The position numbers and the translations under genes are program-made. DNA of 41,803 nt from Clostridiales bacterium (GTDB taxonomy: Bacteria; Bacillota; Clostridia; Oscillospirales; Oscillospiraceae). This document shows positions 11,101 through 16,373 of the stretch, one piece after another (the first letter of the stretch is position 1; every line of letters starts with the position of its first letter). Below the pieces are notes generated by a model. It saw only the letters and a program-made list of their open reading frames with translations, was not told the origin of the DNA and did not search any database. The stretch is taken from the NCBI GenBank assembly GCA_021203325.1, contig JAJQBL010000063.1, forward strand, positions 1 through 41,803, read 5' to 3'.

Positions 11101-11328
11101 GAGCCGGGGAATATAGAACTCCCGCTTTTGTTTTTCAGCCTGCTCCTCCACGAAGGTGGGAGACGTGAAGATGAAACGAAATTCATCCACGGATTCTAAC
11201 TGCTTTTTTAACTCGGAATATGCGTACATGGAAAAGCAGGCTGCCGCAACAGAGACGCGGCTGCCTTTCGTGATTGTTTTTACCATGTCATCTTTGACGA
11301 TGCTCTGTATGTTATCAAATAGTTTCAT
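8155..11328 (-). CDS. SNF2-family helicase with PLD-like N-terminus
   Basis: A 1057-residue SNF2/superfamily 2 ATPase. Residues 1-190 resemble the phospholipase-D-like domain found on such helicases (FSMYAYSELKKQL, RFIFTSPTF), but no HxK-x4-D pair is visible, so this half may bind rather than cut. Walker A DSVGLGKT is at 271-278, DESH at 360-363, SATP at 400-403. The C-lobe has ATDCISEGQNL and QRFGRIDRIGS near 790-825. The present stop (8155-8157) directly follows a G6 run (C6 on plus, 8167-8172). With G7 the frame would continue 25 residues, ending in FELICFLVVKD, with a stop at 8093, 10 bp from the DUF4391 start. That makes a better operon junction and is probably the ancestral end. It likely acts as a translocase alongside the restriction enzyme; the exact role is unknown. 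Confidence 0.88.
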   Translation of the reverse strand: MKLFDNIQSIVKDDMVKTITKGSRVSVAAACFSMYAYSELKKQLESVDEFRFIFTSPTFVEEQAEKQKREFYIPRLSRESSLYGTEFEIHLRNEMTQKAIARECADWIRRKATFKSNVTSENMGEFMTVDACKEPVAYMPLNGFTTVDIGCDRGNNIYNMVNGLDAPFATQYVQLFDALWNDKEKMQDVTETIIENISTAYNENSPEFIYFVTLYHVFSEFLDDISEDVLPNEATGFKESAVWNMLYGFQRDAALAIINKLERYNGCILADSVGLGKTFTALAVIKYYENRNKSVLVLCPKKLAENWNTYKGNYVNNPLAADRLRYDVLFHTDLSRKGGTSNGTDLDRLNWGNYDLVVIDESHNFRNGIGTHSKTTENRYMRLMDKVIRAGVKTKVLMLSATPVNNRFVDLRNQLAIAYEGNPEQMDSKLNTQKPIDQIFKQAQTAFNAWSKLEPEKRTTDALLRTLDFDFFELLDSVTIARSRKHIQKYYDTSEIGSFPKRLKPISRRPKLTDLKSAINYNEIYEQLMLLNLYIYTPSNYIFPSKLDKYMELTHNKGQNLTQQGREAGIRRLMSINLLKRLESSVHSFLLTLNRIKALIDQTIETIDRYEKYGAAELNAYEASFDSDLDMDDSNADYFTVGKKVKIDLGDMDYISWRKDLAADSEVLELLTMMIADITPEHDSKLQGLKALLTEKIEHPINGDNKKVLIFSAFSDTAEYLYEHISRFVKTRYGLDTAVITGSVEGRTTIKGLKATLNNVLTCFSPVSKGKAALMPNSSAEIDILIATDCISEGQNLRDCDYLINYDIHWNPVRIIQRFGRIDRIGSKNARIQLVNFWPDMDLDEYINLKDRVETRMKISVMTSTGDDDLINPEEKGDLEYRKAQLKRLQEEVVDIEDMSDGISIMDLGLNEFRLDLLEYVKTHEDIERKPKGLHAVVKAGDGLPEGVIFVLRNINNGVNVDNRNRIHPFCMVYVSNDGEVICDYLNPKKLLDEIRLLCRGKSKPDMELCRRFNEETDDGRDMEELSILLSDAINSIIDVKEESDIDSLFSAGGLLH

Positions 11329-11413
11329 CTCATCAGTCCCCGCTATATTCGAGCGTAAATCTCCGCCTTACCTCACTGTTAGTTTACCATATGTGCTGTC
11401 CCATAAAACGGAC

Positions 11414-11617
11414 TCAGTCCCTGACTATTTCTACGATGTCGTCAAGGTCACAGTCAAGTGCAATACAAATCTTTCTGAGAACCTCGGTAGAAACATCTCC
11501 GCCTTTTCCCATCTTAGCGATCACGTTGCTGGAAAGACCTGCTTGTTCTTTCAAATCCTTTTTCATCATGTTTTTGTCAATCAGCAGCTTCCATAATTTG
11601 TTATAGCTCATCGCCAT
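11414..11617 (-). CDS. Small XRE-type HTH regulator
   Basis: A 67-residue single-domain Cro/C1-type helix-turn-helix protein of the YozG-like group. The peptides KKDLKEQAGLSSNVIAKMGKG and LRKICIALDCDLDDIVEI give the two-helix recognition unit followed by the usual C-terminal helix. AGGAGGG lies eight bases before the ATG. It is the first gene of the minus-strand restriction locus, ~85 bp ahead of the helicase, and sits behind the only good promoter found there. By position it could act as a controller (C-protein-like) that delays or limits restriction-gene expression; that role is inference. Confidence 0.85.
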   Translation of the reverse strand: MAMSYNKLWKLLIDKNMMKKDLKEQAGLSSNVIAKMGKGGDVSTEVLRKICIALDCDLDDIVEIVRD

Positions 11618-11676
11618 GATGTTACCCTCCTACTCACAATTTTGAAGACACTTTCTTAGTTACAACTTCATTTATA

Positions 11677-11704
11677 ATTTTATCACAAACTTCTAAAAAT
11701 GCAA
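11677..11704 (-). promoter_or_regulatory. Sigma-A promoter for the restriction locus
   Basis: On the minus strand: -35 TTGCAT (11704-11699), 16-bp spacer, -10 TAAAAT (11682-11677) preceded by TGA, an extended -10. The ATG of the XRE regulator lies 60 bp downstream. No comparable promoter is seen before the helicase or mod, so this may drive the whole locus. Confidence 0.6.
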
Positions 11705-11991
11705 TTTGGAATTGAGAAACAAAATCTAAAATTTTCAAGAGACATTTCCTGATATATGCTTGGAACCTGAAAACTGTCTAAGTAATTTGTTTTGCTACTC
11801 CAGAGGCAGCACACTTGGATGGAGAAAATCCTCCTCGTCACTACTTGCTGCTTGCTCATCTAATCGGAGACATCCATTCATCCCCTGCTACCTAGTTCCA
11901 AAGGATATGAATTATAATAGCTAATTGCATGAATTGTATAGACATATTCAAAGGAAAAGAGGAACAGTAAAATGTAGAAGGGTAAATGCGT
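11705..11991. other. AT-rich intergenic region between divergent genes
   Basis: About 290 bp separate the restriction-locus promoter from the plus-strand XRE gene. No protein or RNA gene was recognised. ATGAATT occurs twice, 22 bp apart, around 11909-11937, beside a TATAAT at about 11911-11916 that has no clear -35. Several 7-10-bp near-palindromes occur in the AT-rich part but none stands out. Confidence 0.4.
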
Positions 11992-12392
11992 ATGGCAAAG
12001 AGACCAGTTAAAAAATTTGACTTCAGCGCAATCGGAGCCGCAATCAAAGCGGCCCGTACAGAACAAAAAGAAAGCAGGAAACAGGTGGGCGATGAAATGT
12101 ACATCTCCTCACGTTACCTTGCAAATATTGAAAACAAAGGGCAACATCCAAGCTTACAGATTTTTATTGAACTTGTACGACGCTACCATATATCTGTAGA
12201 TCAATACTTATTTGATTCGCCGCCGGAGAAGGATACACAGCGGCAGCAACTAGGGAACTTCTGGATAAAATGAGCGATACGGGCATCCGCATTATTTATG
12301 CAGCGGCAGAAAAATTGCAGAGATGGAGCATAAGAGCAATAAGTTGTCAAAATCAAATACAGATGACCGCTTTAGAACGGTGTTCGTTGTAA
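11992..12392 (+). pseudogene. XRE-family regulator, frameshifted near C-terminus
   Basis: The open part (11992-12273) encodes an XRE helix-turn-helix protein: IGAAIKAARTEQKESRKQVGD and SSRYLANIENKGQHPSLQ form the DNA-binding domain, followed by FIELVRRYHISVDQYLF, typical of regulators on clostridial mobile elements. After PPEKDTQRQQL the frame ends in an atypical tail at 12273. From about 12234 another frame reads ATRELLDKMSDTGIRIIYAAAEKLQ and stops at 12390-12392. This matches the usual tail of the family, a helix ending in an alanine-rich segment, so a one-base change near 12230-12240 has probably truncated the protein. The DNA-binding domain is intact. The ATG at 11992 is preferred over 11986 because GAAGGG is then nine bases upstream. 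Confidence 0.65.
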
Positions 12393-12406
12393 TTATTTGT
12401 TATCGC

Positions 12407-12450
12407 AAGACTGTCGGTCTAATAAGGACTGGACAGTTTTGTGTTTTTTT
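12407..12450 (+). terminator. Rho-independent terminator-like hairpin
   Basis: Nine-bp arms at 12407-12415 and 12432-12440 (core ACTGTC/GACAGT, one wobble pair) enclose a 16-base loop. The sequence then runs GTG followed by T7 to 12450. It lies after the XRE gene and just before the next ribosome site, so it could end the former or attenuate the latter. Confidence 0.5.
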
Positions 12451-12467
12451 GAACGGGGGAAAGCACC

Positions 12468-12776
12468 ATGAGAAAGAATGAAAGAGAACAGATAGCACCA
12501 GAGGAATCAGTATTAGAACGTGAGATTGAGGGAAATCCCTCTGCCTGTATAGATCTGCAAACAGCAATATCCATTATTATGGAAAAAGTTTCGGCCGGAT
12601 GCCCGATAGAGGAGCTTATGTCCGTGGCTGCGGATGTCGCCATGAAATACCACGATGGGGATAGTGCGTTCTTTTTCAACCCCGGATTTGTCATCCCTAC
12701 TTCCTGCCAGGTCAAAAGAATCCCGCCGTATGAATCAAATAGGGCTTCGGTCATTGCTCGGCATTGCATACAATGA
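12468..12776 (+). CDS. Hypothetical protein
   Basis: A 102-residue ORF with a convincing GGGGGA ribosome site seven bases before its ATG, following the terminator-like hairpin. The first ~65 residues look like a folded helical protein (LQTAISIIMEKVSAGCPIEELMSVAADVA). The last ~40 (from FFFNPGFVIPT) look less protein-like and overlap the next frame. No family recognised. The good start and poor end suggest either a short native protein or the front of a gene that once continued into the frame at 12730. Confidence 0.5.
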   Translation: MRKNEREQIAPEESVLEREIEGNPSACIDLQTAISIIMEKVSAGCPIEELMSVAADVAMKYHDGDSAFFFNPGFVIPTSCQVKRIPPYESNRASVIARHCIQ

Positions 12777-13296
12777 TTGCAGCGATTTTATCGTGGTTGT
12801 CAATCCGCGGGTGATGAGCTATGTTCTGACAGCAGAAATCCAGAAGCATGGTATTCATCTTCCAGACAGTATCTCTTTTGGTAAGGGTGAACTGGCAGAA
12901 AATGAGGTATATATTGGCCTGCTAAATGGATTTGAACTACGCCTGAAAAAATATCTGGAGTTGTTAGACAGGCTTTCCGCCACAGTTCTTCCAAGGCAGA
13001 AGCACACAGGGATTGAACACATTGTACATGGGTATGATGAGAAAAAGAAGGACGTGCAGAACACAACCCTCGAACTGATGTATCAGTTGGAAAAGTTTGA
13101 GGAAATGCACAGCTTTATCAATTCGCTCTCCATTACCCGAAGCGAGGATACAGAACTGGCCTACTGGGATATTAAGGCACTTGAAGGGCTTGGAAAACAC
13201 AGCTTTGCTCTCGAAAAGTACCAGATCGATCAGGAGAGATTTTCTACATCTCAGCAGCACGAATTAGCCGAACTGCTGGGCGTAGAAATGCCATAA
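12730..13296 (+). CDS. Hypothetical protein, possible 3' part of a split gene
   Basis: This frame encodes about 188 residues from the ATG at 12730, and is open further upstream to 12655. The content is convincing: SDFIVVVNPRVMSYVLTAEI, then IGLLNGFELRLKKYLELLDRL, then a C-terminal helical part (LELMYQLEKFEEMHSFINSL, ALEGLGKHSFALEKYQ). I do not recognise it. No ribosome-binding site precedes the ATG, and it overlaps the previous ORF in a different frame. Both points favour a split gene. The helical C-terminus is vaguely like a tetratricopeptide hairpin, but that is not enough for a call. Confidence 0.5.
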   Translation: MNQIGLRSLLGIAYNDCSDFIVVVNPRVMSYVLTAEIQKHGIHLPDSISFGKGELAENEVYIGLLNGFELRLKKYLELLDRLSATVLPRQKHTGIEHIVHGYDEKKKDVQNTTLELMYQLEKFEEMHSFINSLSITRSEDTELAYWDIKALEGLGKHSFALEKYQIDQERFSTSQQHELAELLGVEMP

Positions 13297-13310
13297 ATTC
13301 TCTTTTTTCT

Positions 13311-13363
13311 CGTGAGGCTGAAAAGAGGCTCCCGTGAGGCTGAAATGAGGCTTCCGTGAGGCT
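13311..13363 (+). repeat. Five GAGGCT hexamers at exact 11-bp steps
   Basis: GAGGCT starts at 13314, 13325, 13336, 13347 and 13358, exactly 11 bp apart. It also reads as 2.4 copies of a 22-bp unit beginning CGTGAGGCTG (13311 and 13333). It begins 15 bp after the previous stop and ends ten bases before the -35 of the promoter at 13373. Spacing near one helical turn puts all copies on one DNA face, as in iterons or multi-site operators. It is too short and spacer-less for a CRISPR. Confidence 0.8.
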
Positions 13364-13372
13364 TTTGTGGTA

Positions 13373-13401
13373 TCGACAAGAATTTATCCCCAGAGTATAA
13401 T
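13373..13401 (+). promoter_or_regulatory. Sigma-A promoter for zinc-ribbon peptide
   Basis: -35 TCGACA (13373-13378), a 17-bp spacer and a perfect -10 TATAAT (13396-13401), directly downstream of the GAGGCT array. The likely transcript covers the 51-residue peptide gene and possibly the XRE gene further on. Confidence 0.7.
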
Positions 13402-13475
13402 ATACATATCACATGGGGACGCCGCTGAGCAGTACAGATGACTTCCCATGAAATTATATGGGGGAGGGCAGACCA

Positions 13476-13631
13476 ATGCAGAATATACATCCGGGGATAC
13501 CGCTTGCATCCTCGTGTCCGTTTTGCTGTACACGCCTGGTGAGTGGAAAAACCATCGTCGGTGGCGTAATCCAGTGCCCTAAGTGCAAAAACTTTTGGAT
13601 GGTTGATTGGATGCAAACAACTATGAACTAA
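13476..13631 (+). CDS. 51-residue zinc-ribbon peptide
   Basis: A short ORF from the ATG at 13476, behind a very strong GGGGAGGG ribosome site (13461-13468) and a consensus promoter. Two cysteine pairs, CPFC (14-17, with a further Cys at 18) and CPKC (34-37), are separated by about 16 residues, the geometry of a treble-clef or rubredoxin-like zinc ribbon. An aromatic NFWMVDW segment follows. Similar four-Cys peptides are common on Gram-positive conjugative elements and resemble the phage Com protein, but I cannot assign a specific function. DNA or RNA binding is the plain inference. Confidence 0.65.
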   Translation: MQNIHPGIPLASSCPFCCTRLVSGKTIVGGVIQCPKCKNFWMVDWMQTTMN

Positions 13632-13807
13632 CCATAAAGCTGTCACTGGCTGCTTGCAAAAAGTGAGCGACAGTAAAGCCAAATAACCCTACAACTGAAT
13701 ATATTGAGACATACTGTAGATGCATCGAATCGGGCCGGCACCCCCAGGGACGTAAATCAGGAGTCAAAAGTTTGTTCGTAAGAGCTGCACCGGTCAGTGA
13801 GCCGGAC
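13632..13807. other. Non-coding stretch, no gene recognised
   Basis: About 175 bp between the zinc-ribbon peptide and the terminator at 13808 (about 320 bp to the next gene). No convincing ORF, tRNA or known riboswitch was seen. The GC-rich 13730-13800 part could be the 3' untranslated end of the peptide mRNA or a small RNA. Confidence 0.35.
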
Positions 13808-13868
13808 GAGTTCGGCAGACGGAAATGCAATTCCACAGGAGAATTGCGCCATCTGCCGGACTCTTTTT
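13808..13868 (+). terminator. Rho-independent terminator with two stacked stems
   Basis: Outer arms GAGTTCGGCAGA (13808-13819) and TCTGCCGGACTC (13852-13863) pair with one G-T wobble. Inside, GCAATTC and GAATTGC form a second stem. T5 follows at once. This should end transcription from the promoter at 13373. Confidence 0.8.
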
Positions 13869-13909
13869 GTTTCTACGCATCTCCCGTCAGTATGTCTGCC
13901 AATTTACTG

Positions 13910-13953
13910 CCTCCATTCAGAGTTGCTTTTCCGCAACATGAATGGAGGTTTTT
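13910..13953 (+). promoter_or_regulatory. Hairpin hiding the ribosome site of the XRE gene
   Basis: The perfect arms CCTCCATTCA (13910-13919) and TGAATGGAGG (13939-13948) enclose a second stem, GTTGC/GCAAC. The right arm contains GGAGG, the ribosome-binding site of the ATG at 13954, and T5 lies directly between. The same element could therefore act as a terminator and as a lid on translation. Confidence 0.75.
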
Positions 13954-14253
13954 ATGTTTTATGATTTTGAAGAAAGCGGTCGGCGTGTCGCTAACCTTCG
14001 TATGCAACATGGATATACGCAAGAACAGCTTGCTGATGTTCTTAACATGGACAGAAGTGTGTTAAGCAAGGCTGAAGCTGGGAAAAGAGGGCTGCCTATT
14101 GAAATTTATGTCCAGATAGCTGACCTGTTTTTTGTTTCGTTGGACTATCTCATTACAGGAAAAAACCATCGACAAAATGAAGTGCATCTCAAAGAAAACG
14201 TTGGCAATCTCATTTCTCTGCTTGAAGTATTTCGAGAACAATTAGATACCTGA
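13954..14253 (+). CDS. XRE-family HTH regulator
   Basis: A 99-residue Cro/C1-type regulator. RVANLRMQHGYTQEQLADVL and RSVLSKAEAGKRGLPIEIY make the helix-turn-helix; ADLFFVSLDYLITG is the usual helix closing the domain, and the remaining ~30 residues are a helical tail for dimerisation (NVGNLISLLEVFREQL). The start is MFYDFEE at 13954; an in-frame ATG at 13942 lies inside the ribosome site and is unlikely. Such regulators often control conjugative elements. Expression is probably limited by the hairpin over its ribosome site. Confidence 0.85.
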   Translation: MFYDFEESGRRVANLRMQHGYTQEQLADVLNMDRSVLSKAEAGKRGLPIEIYVQIADLFFVSLDYLITGKNHRQNEVHLKENVGNLISLLEVFREQLDT

Positions 14254-14331
14254 GTTAAATTACGTTGGGACTTAACGTGCCAAGTGTCTGGTTCTTCTAT
14301 GCTTGCTACCCTCCACGGAGTGACCGCCACA

Positions 14332-14472
14332 ATGATACGAGGTTGCAATCGGTGCTTTGAGATGTCCCCGCCTCTGCTCACAGATGCGGATTATCGGGAA
14401 CAGGTCATTGCGATTATGCAGGAACCCAAAAGCTATATTATAAATTTAGAAACGGGAGGAATACCACAATGA
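14332..14472 (+). CDS. Small protein coupled to ParB-like gene
   Basis: A 46-residue ORF from the ATG at 14332, with GGAGTG about nine bases upstream. It stops in an ATGA overlap with the next gene. Contents: IRGCNRCFEMSPPLL, then TDADYREQVIAIMQ, then KSYIINLETGGIPQ. No family recognised. The four-base overlap, and the GGGAGG in its last codons that serves the next gene, argue that it is really translated as a leader or partner of the ParB-like protein. The start could lie further upstream, to 14284. Confidence 0.45.
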   Translation: MIRGCNRCFEMSPPLLTDADYREQVIAIMQEPKSYIINLETGGIPQ

Positions 14473-14885
14473 CAGATAAAGGTTTGTTTTATGAGGAAAT
14501 GGAAATCAGTACGGCTGACCTCCGTGTTCCCCACGCCAGCTACCAGAGGAGCCTGAGTGTGGCCCGTGTGAGACGAATCGCCCAGAACTTTGACGAGCGC
14601 ATCGCCAACAAGCCGAAGGTCAGCTGCCGTGACGGCAAGTTCTATGTCTTTGACGGACAGCACACCATCGCTGCCCGGCGGCTGCGCAACAACGGCGAAG
14701 ACCTGCCTGTTGCCTGCAAGGTTTATTACGGCCTCACAGTGCAGACCGAAGCGGCCACCGTTCGGATTCACGATGAATTTTTTGTTGGCACTTTCCAGGA
14801 AAAATTGGAACACATCAGCCAGATCATCACCAACTCCTACAAGAGAAAGAACACCGAAAAAGAAAAAACTCCCAAACAGGAGTAA
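14469..14885 (+). CDS. ParB/Srx-fold protein, probably truncated
   Basis: A 138-residue protein whose first ~95 residues match the ParB N-terminal (ParB/sulfiredoxin-like) fold seen in accessory proteins of clostridial conjugative elements: YQRSLSVARVRRIAQNFDERI, then the signature VFDGQHTIAARR near residue 57, then ACKVYYGLT. In longer relatives the fold continues well beyond this point. Here the protein changes after YYGLTVQTEA to a short tail ending in a basic Lys/Glu-rich stretch. This suggests a 3' deletion or replacement, and it is close to where the accessory region ends. The GQH motif is the nucleotide-binding signature of the fold; whether it still binds CTP or DNA is not known. Confidence 0.6.
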   Translation: MTDKGLFYEEMEISTADLRVPHASYQRSLSVARVRRIAQNFDERIANKPKVSCRDGKFYVFDGQHTIAARRLRNNGEDLPVACKVYYGLTVQTEAATVRIHDEFFVGTFQEKLEHISQIITNSYKRKNTEKEKTPKQE

Positions 14886-14890
14886 AACTC

Positions 14891-14914
14891 ATGCCGCAGC
14901 ATCGACTGCGGCAT
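14891..14914 (+). terminator. Hairpin after ParB-like gene
   Basis: A perfect 9-bp stem, ATGCCGCAG (14891-14899) and CTGCGGCAT (14906-14914), with a six-base loop, seven bases after the stop. The tail (ATTACATAATTT) is only moderately T-rich, so termination would be partial. Confidence 0.5.
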
Positions 14915-14957
14915 ATTACATAATTTGGAGCGGTTCGCACCGTTGACGCAACAGCGG

Positions 14958-14993
14958 AAAACCTCCCGTCCTCCCCGGAGGGAGGGCGAGAGG
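14958..14993 (-). terminator. Terminator for spoIVB
   Basis: Read on the minus strand, the arms CCTCTCGCCCTCC and GGAGGACGGGAGG pair with one mismatch and one wobble, followed by TTTT. It lies about 60 bp after the spoIVB stop, facing the accessory region. This is the boundary between core-like and accessory DNA. Confidence 0.6.
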
Positions 14994-15054
14994 TCAAACT
15001 CATTCCGGCGTCAGCCCGCCGCCCCAGAGGGTCATGGCGACCCGCCGCCATAGC

Positions 15055-16119
15055 TCACCCGGCCGCGTCCAGTATGGTTTCGGCCAGGATTCCGTATCCG
15101 CAGGTGGGGTCGTTGACCAGAACGTGGGTCACCGCCCCCACCAGCATCCCGTTTTGCAGGATGGGCGACCCGCTCATCCCCTGCACAATGCCTCCGGTCT
15201 CCTCCAGCAGGACGGGGTCCACCACGCGGATCATCAGGTTCCGGGTGGCGGACAGGCTTTCCGGGTAGACCCGCAGGATCTCCACCGTGTACTCCCGCAC
15301 CTCGTCCCCGCTGATGTTGCTGAGGATGGTGGCCCTTCCGGTGGAGACCTCGCTGCGGCCGGCCACCGGCAGCGCCGTACCGGCAAAGCCCTCCCCGTCC
15401 ACCGTGCCAAAGACGCCGCAGTCCGTGTTGGCGGACAGGCTGCCCAGGGTCTGTTCCAGGTCAAAGCTGCCGTAGAGCTGCCCGGGGGAGCCCTGGGCCC
15501 CCTTCACCACGCCGGTGACGGTGGACGGCATGATGGAGCCGCTGCGCAGGGGCATCAGAACATCCGTGTCCACATCGGTGACGCCGTGACCCAGGGCGGC
15601 GAAGGCCCCGGTCTCCGGCTCGTAGTAGGTGACGGTGCCAATGCCCGCCATGGAGTCCCGCACCCAAACCCCCAGGCGATAGGTGCCGTCCGACAGACAG
15701 GGGACGGAGTCCGCCGTCAGCGACAGTCGCCTGCCGTCCCGGAGGGCGCAGATGGTGACGGCCTCATCCCCGATGGTTTGCAGCGCCTCGGTCACATCCG
15801 CAATGCTGTTGACATATTCATCCCCAATTTCGGTTATAATATCGCCGACCTTCAAACCGCAGTCCTCAGCGGGGGAGACGGTGCCGGCCTCCCCTTCTAC
15901 CTCTGAAAAGCCCACCACCAGCACGCCGTGGGAGAACAGCTTAATGCCCACCGTTCGCCCCACCGGCACCAGGCAGCGCCGCTCGGCTGACACCGTGCAG
16001 GCGGCTGCCCTCTGGTTTGGCCCGGCGATCCCCCATGTCCCCATGCCGACCAGCAGCGCCGCCCCGATCAGGGCCGCTGCCAGCGTGTGCCAACGCAAAT
16101 TTTTCTGTTTTTTCCGCAT
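15055..16119 (-). CDS. spoIVB: SpoIVB sporulation serine protease (S55)
   Basis: SpoIVB is secreted from the forespore and cleaves SpoIVFA, triggering pro-sigma-K processing in the mother cell. This 354-residue protein has an N-terminal membrane anchor (13-33), a PDZ domain (about 60-140, including DCGLKVGDIITEI) and the S55 protease domain. His178 sits in ALGHGVTD, Asp301 in RVVD and Ser316 in GMSGSP. The Asp-Ser spacing of 15 matches the Bacillus enzyme as I recall it. The ATG at 16119 (MRKKQKN) has GGAGGA before it; the frame extends upstream but reads non-coding sequence. In many Firmicutes spoIVB is followed by spo0A; here it is followed by a terminator and accessory genes. Its presence shows that the lineage forms, or recently formed, endospores. 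Confidence 0.95.
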   Translation of the reverse strand: MRKKQKNLRWHTLAAALIGAALLVGMGTWGIAGPNQRAAACTVSAERRCLVPVGRTVGIKLFSHGVLVVGFSEVEGEAGTVSPAEDCGLKVGDIITEIGDEYVNSIADVTEALQTIGDEAVTICALRDGRRLSLTADSVPCLSDGTYRLGVWVRDSMAGIGTVTYYEPETGAFAALGHGVTDVDTDVLMPLRSGSIMPSTVTGVVKGAQGSPGQLYGSFDLEQTLGSLSANTDCGVFGTVDGEGFAGTALPVAGRSEVSTGRATILSNISGDEVREYTVEILRVYPESLSATRNLMIRVVDPVLLEETGGIVQGMSGSPILQNGMLVGAVTHVLVNDPTCGYGILAETILDAAG

Positions 16120-16151
16120 AAGATTCCTCCATTCCGCATCGCGTCCGTGTT

Positions 16152-16180
16152 TAATATGGCTGGAATCAGGGAAAATAAGC
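16152..16180 (-). promoter_or_regulatory. Possible forespore (sigma-F/G) promoter of spoIVB
   Basis: On the minus strand: GCTTA (16180-16176), 17-bp spacer, CATATTA (16158-16152). The -10 fits CATnnTA and the -35 differs by one base from GCATA. It lies 33 bp before the spoIVB start, as expected for a gene switched on in the forespore. No sigma-A-like promoter is seen here. Confidence 0.45.
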
Positions 16181-16297
16181 GGCGCCGGGGTTGGGAAACT
16201 CAGACACCTTTGGCATGGCACCCGCTGCCAGCGCTGAGGCGCGGGGGCTTTCGCCCCGGGGCGCTGGGAGGAAAACGTCCCCCTCCCATATCCTTCC

Positions 16298-16346
16298 AAA
16301 AAAGCAGCGCAGCCCGTTCCTCCGGAGGGAGAAGCGGACTGCGCTG
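16298..16346 (-). terminator. Terminator for the LCP gene
   Basis: Minus strand: an AGCGCAG-type arm and its GGGCTGCGCT partner, interrupted by a mismatch, form a long GC-rich hairpin, followed by T6 (A6 at 16298-16303). It lies 27 bp after the LCP stop. Confidence 0.75.
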
Positions 16347-16373
16347 TCGGCAGTCTGTATGGAAGGGAAACCG

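Noticed and set aside
8155-11328. DISARM or BREX assignment for the helicase locus
   Set aside because: No DrmA/DrmB/DrmC, PglZ, BrxC or BrxL-like proteins are present. The methyltransferase and nuclease are clearly type III Mod and Res.
13311-13363. GAGGCT repeats as a CRISPR array
   Set aside because: Units are 11 or 22 bp with no spacers of 30 or more bases and no cas genes in the window.
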